Of a stretch of 64,000 nt of DNA, positions 36,770-46,359 are shown piece after piece; the stretch's first letter is position 1; every line of letters starts with the position of its first letter. Position numbers and translations under genes: made by a program. The stretch covers positions 496,001-560,000 of the forward strand of contig CAZVNM010000002.1 in the NCBI GenBank assembly GCA_964628685.1, given 5' to 3'. A model generated the notes under the pieces. The model had not been told where the DNA came from. It saw only the letters and a program-made list of their open reading frames with translations, and searched no databases. Source of the stretch: CALMEC01 sp964628685. Lineage in GTDB: Bacteria; Actinomycetota; Thermoleophilia; Miltoncostaeales; Miltoncostaeaceae.

Positions 36770-36787
36770 GGCGCCCGCATGGGCGCC
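36770..36787 (+). terminator. Hairpin after ric
   Basis: A perfect 7-bp stem (GGCGCCC / GGGCGCC) with a 4-base loop, 59 bases after the ric stop and 20 bases before the next start. Confidence 0.45.
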
Positions 36788-36807
36788 CCGACGGTGGCGG
36801 TACCCGG

Positions 36808-37191
36808 ATGCGCAGCGACGCGGCGAAGTGGACGGCCTGGGGCCTCTTCCTGGTCATTCTGACCACGGCCTCCTGGTGGGTTCTGGGGCGCGACCCCGAC
36901 CAGTCGGTGCTCACCCGTGAGGTCCCCGTCACGGTGACCGCCTTCCACGAGGAGGTGCGCGGTGGCCGCGCGCCCATGACCGGGTACCGGCTCGACTACA
37001 CCTATCGCGTCGACGACCGCGACCACCGGGCCCGCAGCTGGGTCGTGCGCGGCTCGTGGGAACCGGGGATGACGATCTCGGCGTGCGTCGACCCGGCGCG
37101 GACCGAGGTCCACACCCTGCACGTGCAGCGGCATGTGCCCTGCGGCGAGGCGCGCGCCCCCGTGGGTGTCGTCACCGCCGGCGGGGGCTGA
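36808..37191 (+). CDS. DUF3592-like small membrane-anchored protein
   Basis: This 127-residue protein has one N-terminal span (WTAWGLFLVILTTASWWVL) and an extracytoplasmic beta domain. VTVTAFHEEVRGGRAPMTGYRLDYTYRVDDRDHRARSW and WEPGMTISACVDPARTEVHTL resemble DUF3592 proteins. Two cysteines (SACVDPA; VPCGEA) could pair. Function is unknown. It converges on the YihY gene with a 4-bp gap. Confidence 0.65.
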   Translation: MRSDAAKWTAWGLFLVILTTASWWVLGRDPDQSVLTREVPVTVTAFHEEVRGGRAPMTGYRLDYTYRVDDRDHRARSWVVRGSWEPGMTISACVDPARTEVHTLHVQRHVPCGEARAPVGVVTAGGG

Positions 37192-37195
37192 TCCG

Positions 37196-38302
37196 TCAGC
37201 GCGCGGGTGCGCGGTCGGTCTGCGGGGCGTCGACCTCGGCGTTGATCCGTGCGCCCAGGAGCATGATGAAGAAGGTGATCCAGAGCCACAGGAGCAGCAC
37301 CACGACCGACGCCAGGCTGCCGTAGGTCTTGCCGTAGCTTCCGAAGTTGGCGACGTAGAACGAAAAGCCCAGGGACGCGATCAGCCAGATCACCGCACCC
37401 ACCGTCGCGCCGATCGTGATCCACCCCTCCCGGGGACGGCGATCCGGCGCAACCCGGTAGAGCACCGCCAGGCCCAGCATCACCCCGACGATCAGGATCA
37501 CCCACCGGCCGGACTCGAGGAGGGCGCGGACGCCACCGCCCAGGTCGAGGGCACCCAGGACGGCGGGTGTGATGGCCACCAGGCTGATGGCCATGAGACC
37601 CACCACGATGAGCCCCAGCGTGAGGGCGAGCGCGATGCCTTTCTTGCGCACGAACCCCCGCTCGTCGTGGGTGCGGTAGGCGACGTTGAGCGCGCTCATC
37701 AGGTTGCCGGTCGCACCGGACGCGCTCCAGAGGGCCAGCAGCAGCGAGATCACGACGCCGACCGAGAGCGATCCGGTGGAGGTGCGCGTGAGGGCGGTCA
37801 CCTGGTCCAGCACGAGCTGTCGGGCCGACTCCGGGACGGCGTTGGCCAGGTCCTGCGCGTGGGTGCGGATGGTGGCCGGGTCGGCGATCAGGCTGTACAT
37901 CATGATCCCCGCGATGAGGGCGGGGAAGAGCGACATGAACGCGTAGAAGGCGACGCCCGCCGACAGCAGGGAGAGGTTGTCCTGCGATCCGGTCGTCCAC
38001 GCCCGCTTGACGATCGCGAGGGCGTTGGAACCCCGCCCGGCCCCGTCGGCGTCATCGGCGGCGTTCGCCCCGGACGCCACCGGCGTCGCGGCGGTCGGCG
38101 CCGGTGACATGGCGCCGGTGGGCGGTGCGGGGCGCAGTCGCTCCGGTGCCGGCGCCGGAGGGACCGGGGCGGGTGCCGGGGCGTGGGGGACGGTGGCGGC
38201 CGCCGCTACGCGCGCCGGATCACCCGGCGGCGGCGTGCGGAAGAGACGCACCACCCACGCGATGACCGCGAGGGAGGTGAGGCGGCGGACGAGCCGTGAC
38301 AC
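37196..38302 (-). CDS. YihY/BrkB-family membrane protein
   Basis: This 368-residue protein has a proline/alanine-rich cytoplasmic N-tail of about 90 residues, then the six-span YihY (formerly 'ribonuclease BN') core: DNLSLLSAGVAFYAFMSLFPALIAGI, LLALWSASGATGNLMSALNVAY, and late REGWITIGATVGAVIWLIASLGFSFYVANFGSYGKTYGSLASVVVLLLWLW. The core is complete. The family's function is not settled, and transport or envelope roles are proposed. It lies 2 bp from the upstream cupin gene on the same strand. Confidence 0.9.
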   Translation of the reverse strand: MSRLVRRLTSLAVIAWVVRLFRTPPPGDPARVAAAATVPHAPAPAPVPPAPAPERLRPAPPTGAMSPAPTAATPVASGANAADDADGAGRGSNALAIVKRAWTTGSQDNLSLLSAGVAFYAFMSLFPALIAGIMMYSLIADPATIRTHAQDLANAVPESARQLVLDQVTALTRTSTGSLSVGVVISLLLALWSASGATGNLMSALNVAYRTHDERGFVRKKGIALALTLGLIVVGLMAISLVAITPAVLGALDLGGGVRALLESGRWVILIVGVMLGLAVLYRVAPDRRPREGWITIGATVGAVIWLIASLGFSFYVANFGSYGKTYGSLASVVVLLLWLWITFFIMLLGARINAEVDAPQTDRAPAR

Positions 38303-38304
38303 GG

Positions 38305-38709
38305 TCAGTCCTCGGGCGCCCAGAACTCGGGCAGCACGGCACCGTCGCCGGGGTGCGTCGGCCCGAACACGAGCAGCTCGAGCCCGTCGTCACCGGCTTC
38401 GAACCGTCGGCTGACCGGTGGCGAGATGCGCAGGACATCGCGGGGCCCGAGCTCGACGATCTCGTCGTCCAGACGCACCCGACCGGAGCCCGCCAGCACG
38501 ATGCAGATCTCCTCGGCGTTCTCGTGGCTGTGGCCGAACCCCTGGCGCTTGCCCGGGTGGATGCGGTGGAACGCGAATCCGGTGTCTGCAGCCTGCAGCG
38601 CCTCCTTGCCGAAACGGGCCTCCTGAAGTTCACCCATGCCGTACCCGGGCGCGGTGTCGGGCACATCCTCGAGGTTGACCTTGGTATAGGCCGGGCGGTC
38701 ATCGGACAT
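38305..38709 (-). CDS. Cupin-domain protein
   Basis: This 134-residue cupin has the metal motif GFGHSHENAEEICIVLAGSGRVRLDDE (H-x-H and downstream Glu) and a second strand set PRDVLRISPPVSRRFEAGDDGLELLVFG. The ATG at 38709 has GGAGG eight bases upstream, and a further in-frame ATG is at 38724. The substrate is unknown. It precedes the YihY gene in a probable two-gene operon and is divergent from kup. Confidence 0.82.
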   Translation of the reverse strand: MSDDRPAYTKVNLEDVPDTAPGYGMGELQEARFGKEALQAADTGFAFHRIHPGKRQGFGHSHENAEEICIVLAGSGRVRLDDEIVELGPRDVLRISPPVSRRFEAGDDGLELLVFGPTHPGDGAVLPEFWAPED

Positions 38710-38964
38710 CGTGCGAACCTCCATGGTCGGGATCGGGCGATCGCGGTCAAGGGTCGGGTTCCCGGTGGCGACCGGGATCAAACGGTCGGGTCTGGCCGCA
38801 GGGTACGCGTCGATGGCGGGGCTGGGGCCGCCGGCGGGAGCGTCCGGCAGGCGCCCTTGTCCCACACCGTCGCCCCACCGGCGCCGGCCGGACCCGGGAC
38901 GGGTGACACACACGCGGTGCGCCGGTCTCGACCGGGGGTCCTCCGAGGAGTACGATCCCCCGCC

Positions 38965-40869
38965 TTGAGCGACGATCACGCCACCCACGCCGAGGTCCAT
39001 CCGGCGCGCACCGGGGCGGCGGCGCTCACCCTGGGAGCGCTGGGCGTCGTCTTCGGTGACATCGGCACAAGCCCGCTCTACGCCATGCACGAGGTCTTCG
39101 GCGGGGCGCATCCCATGGGACCGGACCCGGACCGCATCCACGGCGTGCTGTCGCTCATCTTCTGGTCGCTGATCATCATCGTGACCCTCAAGTACGTGCT
39201 GTTCATCATGCGCGCCGACAACCGCGGAGAGGGCGGGATCATGGCGCTCATCTCGCTCATCCAGCGTTCGGCCATGGGGCGCGCCCGTCTGGGCATGGGG
39301 CTCGTGCTCATGGGCATCTTCGGCGCCGCGCTCTTCTACGGCGACGGGATGATCACACCGGCCATCTCGGTGCTGTCGGCCGTGGAGGGGCTGGAGGTCG
39401 CCGCGCCAGGGGTCGACCGGTTCGTCGTGCCGATCGCCCTCGTGATCATCACCCTGCTCTTCGTGGTGCAGCGCCACGGCACCGGGCGCGTGGGGGCCAT
39501 CTTCGGTCCGGTGATGCTCGTGTGGTTCACCCTGCTCGCGGTGCTGGGTGTGGTGCGCGCCGTCGCTGAACCGGGGATCTTCCGGGCGCTGTCGCCCACG
39601 TATGCGGTGTCGTTCTTCGTGAACCACGGGACGATCGCGTTCCTCGCGCTCGGATCGGTCGTGCTGGCGGTGACGGGTGCCGAGGCGCTCTACGCGGACA
39701 TGGGCCACTTCGGGCGTCCGGCCATCGCGCGGGCGTGGATCCTCGTCGCACTGCCCGCCCTCGTCCTCAACTACATGGGGCAGGGCGCCCTGCTCCTGGC
39801 CGACCCCACGGCCGTCGACAACCCGTTCTACCGACTGGCACCCGACTGGGGCCAGATCCCGCTGGTCGTGGTCGCCACGTTCGCGACGGTCATCGCGTCC
39901 CAGGCGGTCATCAGCGGGGCGTTCTCGGTGACCCGACAGGCCGTGCAGCTCGGCTTCCTGCCGCGTCTCACGATCCGTCACACCTCCGACGAGGAGGAGG
40001 GCCAGGTGTACGTGCCGCTCATCAACTGGGTGCTCTACATCGCAATCGTGGCCCTGATCATCGGGTTTCGGTCATCGACCCACCTGGCCTCGGCGTACGG
40101 CATCGCCGTCACCGGCACGCTCGCCATCGACACGATCCTGGCGTTCGTGGTCGTGCGGGTCGTCTGGAAGAAGCCGCTGTGGCTGGCACTGTGCGGCGCG
40201 GCCGCGTTCCTGGTGGTCGACCTTGCGTTCTTCGCCGCCAACGTCACCAAGTTCCTGCACGGCGGCTGGTTCCCGATCGCGGTGGCCGTCGTCGTGTTCA
40301 TCCTGCTGTCCACCTGGCGTCGCGGCCGGTCGCTCGCGCTCACCAGGATCGCCGAAGCCGACGTCTCCACCGGCGAGCTCCTCCAGAGCATCGCCGTCGA
40401 GCAGCCGCTGCGGGTGCCGGGGACCGCCGTGTACCTGACCGCGCTCAGCGACGGCATGCCGCGCCCCCTCGTCTACAACCTCAGCCACCATAAGGTGGTT
40501 CACGAGCAGGTCGTCCTGTTCACGTCGCTCACCCGCGCGGTTCCGGTGGTGGCCGACGACAGGCGGCTGACCGTGACGGAACTGGGGGAGGGCTTCGTGC
40601 GCGTGGTCGCCGGCTACGGCTTCATGGAGCTGCCGGACCTTCCGCAGGCGCTGTCGCTGGCACGCGATCGCAGACTGATCGACATCGACCTGGGCACGAC
40701 GTCGTACTTCCTGAGCGACACGATCCTGAACGTCACGTCCGGTGGTGGCATGGCGGTGTGGCGCAAGCGGCTCTTCGCGTTCATGAGCCGCAACTCGATG
40801 CACGCGGCGCAGTTCATGCGGGTGCCGTCGGACCGGGTGGTGGAGGTGGGGACCCCCATCGAGATCTGA
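38965..40869 (+). CDS. kup: KUP/HAK-type potassium transporter
   Basis: This 634-residue potassium uptake protein has the KUP signature VFGDIGTSPLYAMHEVFGG, and RADNRGEGGIMALISLIQRSA, FYGDGMITPAISVLSAVEGLE, EALYADMGHFGRPAIARAW, LNYMGQGALL and SGAFSVTRQAVQLGFLPR in order. About 12 membrane spans are followed by a cytoplasmic domain (LYNLSHHKVVHEQVVLFTSL onward). The TTG at 38965 begins the conserved region. A GAGGAG 14 bases before it is distant but usable. Upstream 240 bp holds no gene. I could not recognise a c-di-AMP riboswitch there. Confidence 0.93.
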   Translation: MSDDHATHAEVHPARTGAAALTLGALGVVFGDIGTSPLYAMHEVFGGAHPMGPDPDRIHGVLSLIFWSLIIIVTLKYVLFIMRADNRGEGGIMALISLIQRSAMGRARLGMGLVLMGIFGAALFYGDGMITPAISVLSAVEGLEVAAPGVDRFVVPIALVIITLLFVVQRHGTGRVGAIFGPVMLVWFTLLAVLGVVRAVAEPGIFRALSPTYAVSFFVNHGTIAFLALGSVVLAVTGAEALYADMGHFGRPAIARAWILVALPALVLNYMGQGALLLADPTAVDNPFYRLAPDWGQIPLVVVATFATVIASQAVISGAFSVTRQAVQLGFLPRLTIRHTSDEEEGQVYVPLINWVLYIAIVALIIGFRSSTHLASAYGIAVTGTLAIDTILAFVVVRVVWKKPLWLALCGAAAFLVVDLAFFAANVTKFLHGGWFPIAVAVVVFILLSTWRRGRSLALTRIAEADVSTGELLQSIAVEQPLRVPGTAVYLTALSDGMPRPLVYNLSHHKVVHEQVVLFTSLTRAVPVVADDRRLTVTELGEGFVRVVAGYGFMELPDLPQALSLARDRRLIDIDLGTTSYFLSDTILNVTSGGGMAVWRKRLFAFMSRNSMHAAQFMRVPSDRVVEVGTPIEI

Positions 40870-40988
40870 GGGCGCCCGCGTCGGCCCCCCGCACGCGACG
40901 GCCGGCGTGGACCGGCGCCGCCACCGAATCCCGTTCGTTCTCGCATGTCACCCCGACGTGTGCGTCACCGGCGGCGACGCCGCGGGCA

Positions 40989-41840
40989 TCAGGTGGCGAG
41001 GTGCCAGTACCCGTCCGGGCCCACGGCGGTGATGTCCGCAACGGCGCCCAGCTCCTCGCGCACCTCGTCCACCGCGCGCTCGCACACGGCCGCCACCTCG
41101 ACGGTCGCGAGCGGGAACGGCGCCCACTCCAGCACCTCCCGCACGTCGGCGGGGACCGCGCGCGGAACCAGGTCGGGCACGAGGTTGGCCACCACCAGGT
41201 CGTAGGACTCACGCGGCTGGAACCCGGGCGCCGAAAGACGCGCGCCGTCACGGACGCGGGCCACCTCCAGCGACGGGCAGGTGTAACGCATGCCTCCCGG
41301 CCACGGCTCCAACCGCGCCGGCTGCGCCAGGGCCTGCGGGCTGGGACGCCGCGCCGCCTCCATGTCGTCGGCGAGGGCGTCCGCACCCACCCGCGTGCCG
41401 GTCAGGCGCTCGATCTCGTCGGGGTCGACGCCGGCGTCGACCGCACAGCCGCGGATGGTTGCCATCTCGTCCACGAGCTCCCCGGCGAAGTGGCGCACCC
41501 GCGCTGCCCGCGTCATGGCCGCGACCCGCGACGGATCCACGAACGCCGTGGCCGCGATGGCGCGACAGATGGGCGCCGACACCACCAGCCGCGTGCGCGG
41601 GGTCCGATCGATGGGCATGCCGTACCTGTCGCCGAAGTCGGCGTAGGCGTCGGTGAAGCGCTCGGGCGTGTAGCCGCGGTCGAGGAGGTCCTGCGGGTCG
41701 CGGGAGAGGCCGACCATCCGGATGCGCCACGACGCACGGTCGCCCAGCCGCCATTCCAGCCGGCGCATGAGCGGCTCGGCGCTGAACGCGAACGGGCACG
41801 TGGGATCGGTGTAATGCGTGATCTCGAGGCGGTCGTCCAT
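40989..41840 (-). CDS. DsbA-family (FrnE-like) protein
   Basis: This 283-residue thioredoxin-fold protein begins LEITHYTDPTCPFAFSAEPLMRRLEW, the place where FrnE/DsbA-like proteins have a CPWS-type active site. Here it reads TCPFAFS with only one cysteine. The helical insertion continues (VDPSRVAAMTRAARVRHFAGELVDEM) and ends with SLEVARVRDGARL. The ATG at 41840 is preferred to a GTG nine bases upstream. With one active-site cysteine it may act as a monothiol reductase or isomerase. Confidence 0.75.
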   Translation of the reverse strand: MDDRLEITHYTDPTCPFAFSAEPLMRRLEWRLGDRASWRIRMVGLSRDPQDLLDRGYTPERFTDAYADFGDRYGMPIDRTPRTRLVVSAPICRAIAATAFVDPSRVAAMTRAARVRHFAGELVDEMATIRGCAVDAGVDPDEIERLTGTRVGADALADDMEAARRPSPQALAQPARLEPWPGGMRYTCPSLEVARVRDGARLSAPGFQPRESYDLVVANLVPDLVPRAVPADVREVLEWAPFPLATVEVAAVCERAVDEVREELGAVADITAVGPDGYWHLAT

Positions 41841-41927
41841 CGACCGCACCCTAGTGTCTTGCGCCCACGGTGGTCCGCATCACGGTGCACGACGACGCCC
41901 GTGCGGGGTGCCGACGGTCCGGCCCGG

Positions 41928-43961
41928 TCATCCCGACGGGATGTGTTCGAGGTCGGCCAGCCACGCGCGCGCGTTGCCGTCCGACGGTGCGCGCCAGTCG
42001 CCGCGCGGGGAGAGCGCGCCGCCCGCCACCACCTTCGGCCCGTTGGGCAGGGCGGATCGCTTGAACTGGCTGAAGGCGAAGAAGCGTGTGACGAAGACCT
42101 CGAGCCAGCGGCGCACCTCGGCCAGGTCATACGCGACCCGCTGGTCGTCGCGGATTCCGGCCGGCCAGTCGCCGGCGTCGGCGTCGCGCCAGGCGTGGTG
42201 GGCGAGGTACGCGATCTTCGTCGGGCGAAACCCGTGGCGCAGCACGTGGTAGAGGTTGAAGTCCTGCAGGTTGTACGGGCCGATGGTGGCCTCGGTCGAC
42301 TGCGGCTTCGCATCACCGGTGGTGGGGACGAGCTCGGGCGTGATCTCGGTGTCGAGGATGCTGCGGAGCGTCACATTGACGTCATCCGCGAAGCGCCCCT
42401 CGGAGACCACCCAGCGGATGAGGTGCTGGATGAGCGTCTTGGGAACGCCGGCGTTGACCCCGTAGTGGCTCATCTGATCGCCCACCCCGTAGGTGCACCA
42501 GCCGAGTGCGAGCTCGGAGAGGTCGCCGGTGCCCAGCACGATGCCGCCCCGCTGGTTGGCCAGACGGAACAGGTAGTCGGTGCGAAGGCCGGCCTGCACG
42601 TTTTCGAACGTGACGTCGTACTCCGGCCGGCCGTCTGCGAACGGGTGGCCGATGTCATGCAGCATCCGCTCGGCGGCGGGCACGATGGAGAGCTCCTCGA
42701 AGGTGGTGCCGAGCGCCGTGGCGAGGGCCGTCGCGTTGGCCCGGGTGTGATCGCCGGTCGCGAAGCCGGGCAGGGTGAAGGCGAGGATGTCCGAGCGCGG
42801 ACGGCCCAGCCGGTCCATGGCCTCGGCCGCCACGAGCAGGGCGTGGGTCGAGTCGAGCCCGCCCGAGACCCCGATCACCACCTTGGGATCACCGATGGCG
42901 CGCAGCCGCTGGGCGAGGCCGCTCACCTGGATGCTGTAGGCCTCGTAGCAGTCGAGGGCCAGCCTGTCGGCGTCGTTCGGCACGAACGGGTATCGGTCGA
43001 CCGACCGTCGCAGGCCCACGTCGGTGCGCGGCGGGTGGAGCTCGAACGTCACGGTCTCGCCCCACGACCCCTCGACCACCCGGTTGTCGTCGAACGTGCC
43101 GCGACGCAGCCGCTCGTGGCGCAGGAGGTCGAGGTCGACGTCGGCGACGGTGCGGCGGGCGTCGTCGGGAAAGCGCTCGCCCTCCGCGAGGAGCTCGCCG
43201 TTTTCGTGGATCATCGTCTGCCCGTCCCACGCCAGGTCGGTCGTCGACTCGCCGGGTCCGGCGGCGGCGAACACGTGCGCGGCCAGGCACCGTGCGGATG
43301 TGCTCTGGCAGAGGCGGCGCCGTTCGTCGGCGCGGGTCACGGTGATCGGTGATCCCGACAGGTTCGCAAGGATGGTGGCGCCGGCGAGCGCCGCGTGCGC
43401 CGACGGTGGGATGGGCACCCACATGTCCTCGCAGACCTCGGCGTGCAGCACGAGGCCCGGCACGTCGACGGCGCGGAAGACCAGACGCGTGCCGAAGGGC
43501 ACGTCGGCGTCCCCCAGGCGGATCACGTCCGCCGGGGTGGTCGCACCGGACGCGAAGTGGCGCCGCTCGTAGAACTCGCGGTAGGTCGGCAGGTACGACT
43601 TGGGCGCCACGCCCAGCACGCGGCCGCGATGGATCACGACCGCGCAGTTGTGGAGCCTGCCCTCGTTGACGAGGGGGGCGCCCACCACCAGCACCGGCAG
43701 CAGGTCGGTCGATGCCAGCCGCAGACGTTCGACGGCCGCCGTCGTCGCATCCAGGACCGGGTCGGCCAGGAGCAGGTCGTCGATCGCATACCCGGTCAGA
43801 CAGAGCTCGGGGAACACGGCGACCGCCACCGCATCATCCGAACACCCGCGCGCCGCGACGAGCACCGTCTCGGCGTTGGTGGCCGGATCCGCGATCGCCA
43901 CCGGCACCGTGCACGCGGCGACGCGGACGAACCCCTGGTCGTATGCGGCGTGGAACTCCAC
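41928..43961 (-). CDS. nadE: Glutamine-dependent NAD+ synthetase
   Basis: This 677-residue bifunctional enzyme uses glutamine to amidate deamido-NAD. The N-terminal nitrilase-type glutaminase triad is Glu52 (FPELCLTG), Lys121 (GVAPKSYLP) and Cys177 (EVCEDMW), closely matching the numbering known for the M. tuberculosis enzyme. The C-terminal synthetase has the P-loop VSGGLDSTHALL and GTGDLSELALGWCTYGVGDQMSHYGVNAGVPKTLI. The GTG at 43961 is taken. It lies 88 bp upstream of the DsbA-like gene on the same strand. Confidence 0.96.
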   Translation of the reverse strand: MEFHAAYDQGFVRVAACTVPVAIADPATNAETVLVAARGCSDDAVAVAVFPELCLTGYAIDDLLLADPVLDATTAAVERLRLASTDLLPVLVVGAPLVNEGRLHNCAVVIHRGRVLGVAPKSYLPTYREFYERRHFASGATTPADVIRLGDADVPFGTRLVFRAVDVPGLVLHAEVCEDMWVPIPPSAHAALAGATILANLSGSPITVTRADERRRLCQSTSARCLAAHVFAAAGPGESTTDLAWDGQTMIHENGELLAEGERFPDDARRTVADVDLDLLRHERLRRGTFDDNRVVEGSWGETVTFELHPPRTDVGLRRSVDRYPFVPNDADRLALDCYEAYSIQVSGLAQRLRAIGDPKVVIGVSGGLDSTHALLVAAEAMDRLGRPRSDILAFTLPGFATGDHTRANATALATALGTTFEELSIVPAAERMLHDIGHPFADGRPEYDVTFENVQAGLRTDYLFRLANQRGGIVLGTGDLSELALGWCTYGVGDQMSHYGVNAGVPKTLIQHLIRWVVSEGRFADDVNVTLRSILDTEITPELVPTTGDAKPQSTEATIGPYNLQDFNLYHVLRHGFRPTKIAYLAHHAWRDADAGDWPAGIRDDQRVAYDLAEVRRWLEVFVTRFFAFSQFKRSALPNGPKVVAGGALSPRGDWRAPSDGNARAWLADLEHIPSG

Positions 43962-44214
43962 ACGGTGAGTTTCGCAGGTCGACGCGCGGAGGTGCCGGGC
44001 GCCCCGGCGATGCGGGCACCGCCGCCGTGACCCGTGGGGGGTGTGGAGGCGTCAACCGCCGCACGATCAGGTGCGGGGGCCCGCGGTACCCTGGGGCCAT
44101 GTATGCCGACCGCGGCGACATCCGGGTGTCCGCGCGCACCGACGGCCGAGACGGCCACCGGTCCACGGCGGCCGCCGGGTCGACGACCTCGTCGCGGGTG
44201 CGCTGAGGACGACC

Positions 44215-44466
44215 ATGGGCCGTCGCACGGACGTCGAGATCGCGGCATTCCTCATCAGCACCTGGGGCGCGGAGGGCGCCGCCCTGGACGGTGAGGGCAT
44301 CGTGCGGCGTCTCGTCGACGACGACGGCTGGCGCGAGGAGCGGGCGCGCAGGACCGTCGCGCGCCTGGCGGCATCGGGTTCCGTCGGCACATCCGCCGGC
44401 GATCAGATCGTGGTGGCGTCGTCCCCCTGCCTGCTGAGCGGCGGTGACGGCGCGCTGCCGGGGTGA
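44215..44466 (+). CDS. Hypothetical small protein
   Basis: This frame encodes 83 residues with an ATG after GAGGACGACC. The first 60 residues look helical and winged-helix-like (DVEIAAFLISTWG; GIVRRLVDDDGWREERARRTVARLAASG), but the tail overlaps the 3' end of the convergent GH15 gene by 64 bp. No family is recognised. It may be a true small gene or a chance frame in GC-rich DNA. The 250 bp before it show nothing else. Confidence 0.35.
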   Translation: MGRRTDVEIAAFLISTWGAEGAALDGEGIVRRLVDDDGWREERARRTVARLAASGSVGTSAGDQIVVASSPCLLSGGDGALPG

Positions 44467-46283
44467 ACCGGTCCGTCACCCGCGTGGACCGCGGCGAGCA
44501 CCGCCGCCGCGTGCACGAGGCCGAGGTGTGAGAAGGCCTGCGGGAAGTTCCCCATGAGGAGTCCGGCCGCCGGGTCGTACTCCTCCGACAGCAGGCCGAC
44601 GTCGTTGGTGAGACCGACCAGGCGGTCCATCAGCGCGTGCGCGTCGTCCACCCGGCCCATGAGCGCGTAGACCGCCACGAGCCAGAACGAACAGACGAGG
44701 AACGGGTGCTCGTCACCGGCGACGCCGTCCACACCCGACGCGGTGCGGTAGCGCAGGAGGAGCCCGTCGCGCATGAGGTCACGCTCGATCCGTTCGACCG
44801 TCCCCACGAACCGCGGGTCGCGCGCGTCGATGAAGCCCATGAGCGGCATGACGAGCAGCGATGCGTCCATCTCGGTGGTCTCGTCGTGCTGGGTGAAGGC
44901 GTTGATCTCGGCGTTGTAGCCACCGTCCAGCACCGCGCGACGCACCTCGTCGCGAGTGGTGCGCCAGACGTCGACCGGCCCCGGCAGGCCGTACTGCTCG
45001 ACGCTGCGTACGGCACGGTCCAGGGCGACCCACACCATCACGCGCGAGTGGGTGAACCGGCGCACCGGTCCGCGCACCTCCCACAGCCCGTGGTCCGGCT
45101 CGTCCCACGAGACGACCAGGTCGTCCACCAGCGCGCACTGCAGGTTCCACGAGTCGGCGGTCTCACCCAGCCCGGCGTCGCGCATCATCGCGAGCGCCAT
45201 CATGACCGTCCCCAGCACGTCGGCCTGGTGCTGGCCGGCGGCAGCGTTGCCGATCCGCACCGGCCGCGATCCGGCGTACCCGCGCAGATGGTCCAGCTCC
45301 CGCTCCGGCATGTCTCGCCCGCCGTCGATCCGGTACATGATCATCATGTCGGCGGGGTCGCCGGCGATCGCCCGCAGCAGCCAGTCGCGCCAGAGCGTCG
45401 CCCGCTCGTGCAGGCCGACCATGATCAGCGATTCGATCGTGTACGCGGCGTCCCGCAGCCAGCAGAACCGGTAGTCCCAGTTGCGCTCGCCGCCCAGCTC
45501 CTCGGGCAGCGACGTCGTGGGCGCCGCGACGATGCCGCCGGTCTCGACGTCGGTCAACGCCCGCAGCACCAGCACCGACCGGCGGACGTCGTCCGCATAC
45601 GGTCCGTCGTAATCGAGGCGCTGCAGCCAGCGTTCCGACTCCTCACGGGTCTGCTCGATCCGGCTCACGCACGCCAGCGGGTCGGGGACCGGGCGATAGC
45701 TGGGCGTCCATGCGAGATCGAACACCAGGTCGTCGTCCGCGGCGACCTCGAACGACCCGACATGTCGCAGGTCCGCGCCCTCGGGGAGGATCGGGCCGCG
45801 CAGGATCAGCATGTCCGGTCCGGCGACCGCCCGGATCATCGTGTCGCAGCCGTGGTCGGCGTCGTCGGGCGCCCGCATGATCCACGGGACGATCGCCCCG
45901 TACCCGAAGCGCACGATCCACTCGTGGTGCATGCGCACACGGCCCTCGAGGCCCTGCACCCGACGGATCACGTCTGCGCGCCCGTCGAGGGTCGTCATGA
46001 CGTCGGTCACCCGCACCGCCCCGCCCGCGGTGCGATGCACGGTCTGGAGGATCATCGTGCCGTCCACGTAGGAGCGCGTGGTCTCGGCCGGTTCGGCGGG
46101 GCCGATGAGCCACCGGCCGTTCCAGCGGTCGCCCAGGATGGCGCAGAAGCATGCGTGCGAGTCGAAGTGCGGAAGGCAGAGCCAGTCGATCGACCCTCCG
46201 CGGGTCACGAGCGCGGCGGTGCGGCGGTCGCCGATCAGCGCGTGGTCGGCGATCGGGACGGGGCGCGTGTCACCGGTCGGCAT
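44403..46283 (-). CDS. GH15-family glycoside hydrolase (glucoamylase/trehalase type)
   Basis: This 626-residue cytoplasmic enzyme has the N-terminal beta domain of bacterial GH15 proteins (IADHALIGDRRTAALVTRGGSIDWLCLPHFDSHACFCAILG) and the alpha/alpha6 catalytic barrel (LGGERNWDYRFCWLRDAAYTIESLIMVGL), with glutamates in the conserved positions SWNLQCALVDDLVVSWDEPDHGLWEVRG and LSEEYDP. Actinobacterial members include trehalases and glucan hydrolases, and the substrate cannot be told from sequence. There is no signal peptide. The ATG at 46283 starts the conserved part. Divergent from the LigD-type gene. Confidence 0.9.
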   Translation of the reverse strand: MPTGDTRPVPIADHALIGDRRTAALVTRGGSIDWLCLPHFDSHACFCAILGDRWNGRWLIGPAEPAETTRSYVDGTMILQTVHRTAGGAVRVTDVMTTLDGRADVIRRVQGLEGRVRMHHEWIVRFGYGAIVPWIMRAPDDADHGCDTMIRAVAGPDMLILRGPILPEGADLRHVGSFEVAADDDLVFDLAWTPSYRPVPDPLACVSRIEQTREESERWLQRLDYDGPYADDVRRSVLVLRALTDVETGGIVAAPTTSLPEELGGERNWDYRFCWLRDAAYTIESLIMVGLHERATLWRDWLLRAIAGDPADMMIMYRIDGGRDMPERELDHLRGYAGSRPVRIGNAAAGQHQADVLGTVMMALAMMRDAGLGETADSWNLQCALVDDLVVSWDEPDHGLWEVRGPVRRFTHSRVMVWVALDRAVRSVEQYGLPGPVDVWRTTRDEVRRAVLDGGYNAEINAFTQHDETTEMDASLLVMPLMGFIDARDPRFVGTVERIERDLMRDGLLLRYRTASGVDGVAGDEHPFLVCSFWLVAVYALMGRVDDAHALMDRLVGLTNDVGLLSEEYDPAAGLLMGNFPQAFSHLGLVHAAAVLAAVHAGDGPVHPGSAPSPPLSRQGDDATTI

Positions 46284-46359
46284 CGCGTGGATGGTCGCAC
46301 ACCCGGCCGTCGGCCCGGCCCGCCGGTGTCGGGCGGCACCGGGGGCTAACGTGCGGGGC

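Noticed and set aside
38725..38964. c-di-AMP riboswitch upstream of kup
   Set aside because: kup genes are often controlled this way, but no conserved core could be recognised in this 240-bp gap.
40758..43352. 864-codon plus-strand frame opposite the DsbA-like and nadE genes
   Set aside because: Antisense shadow. The minus-strand frames carry the NAD synthetase triad and P-loop.
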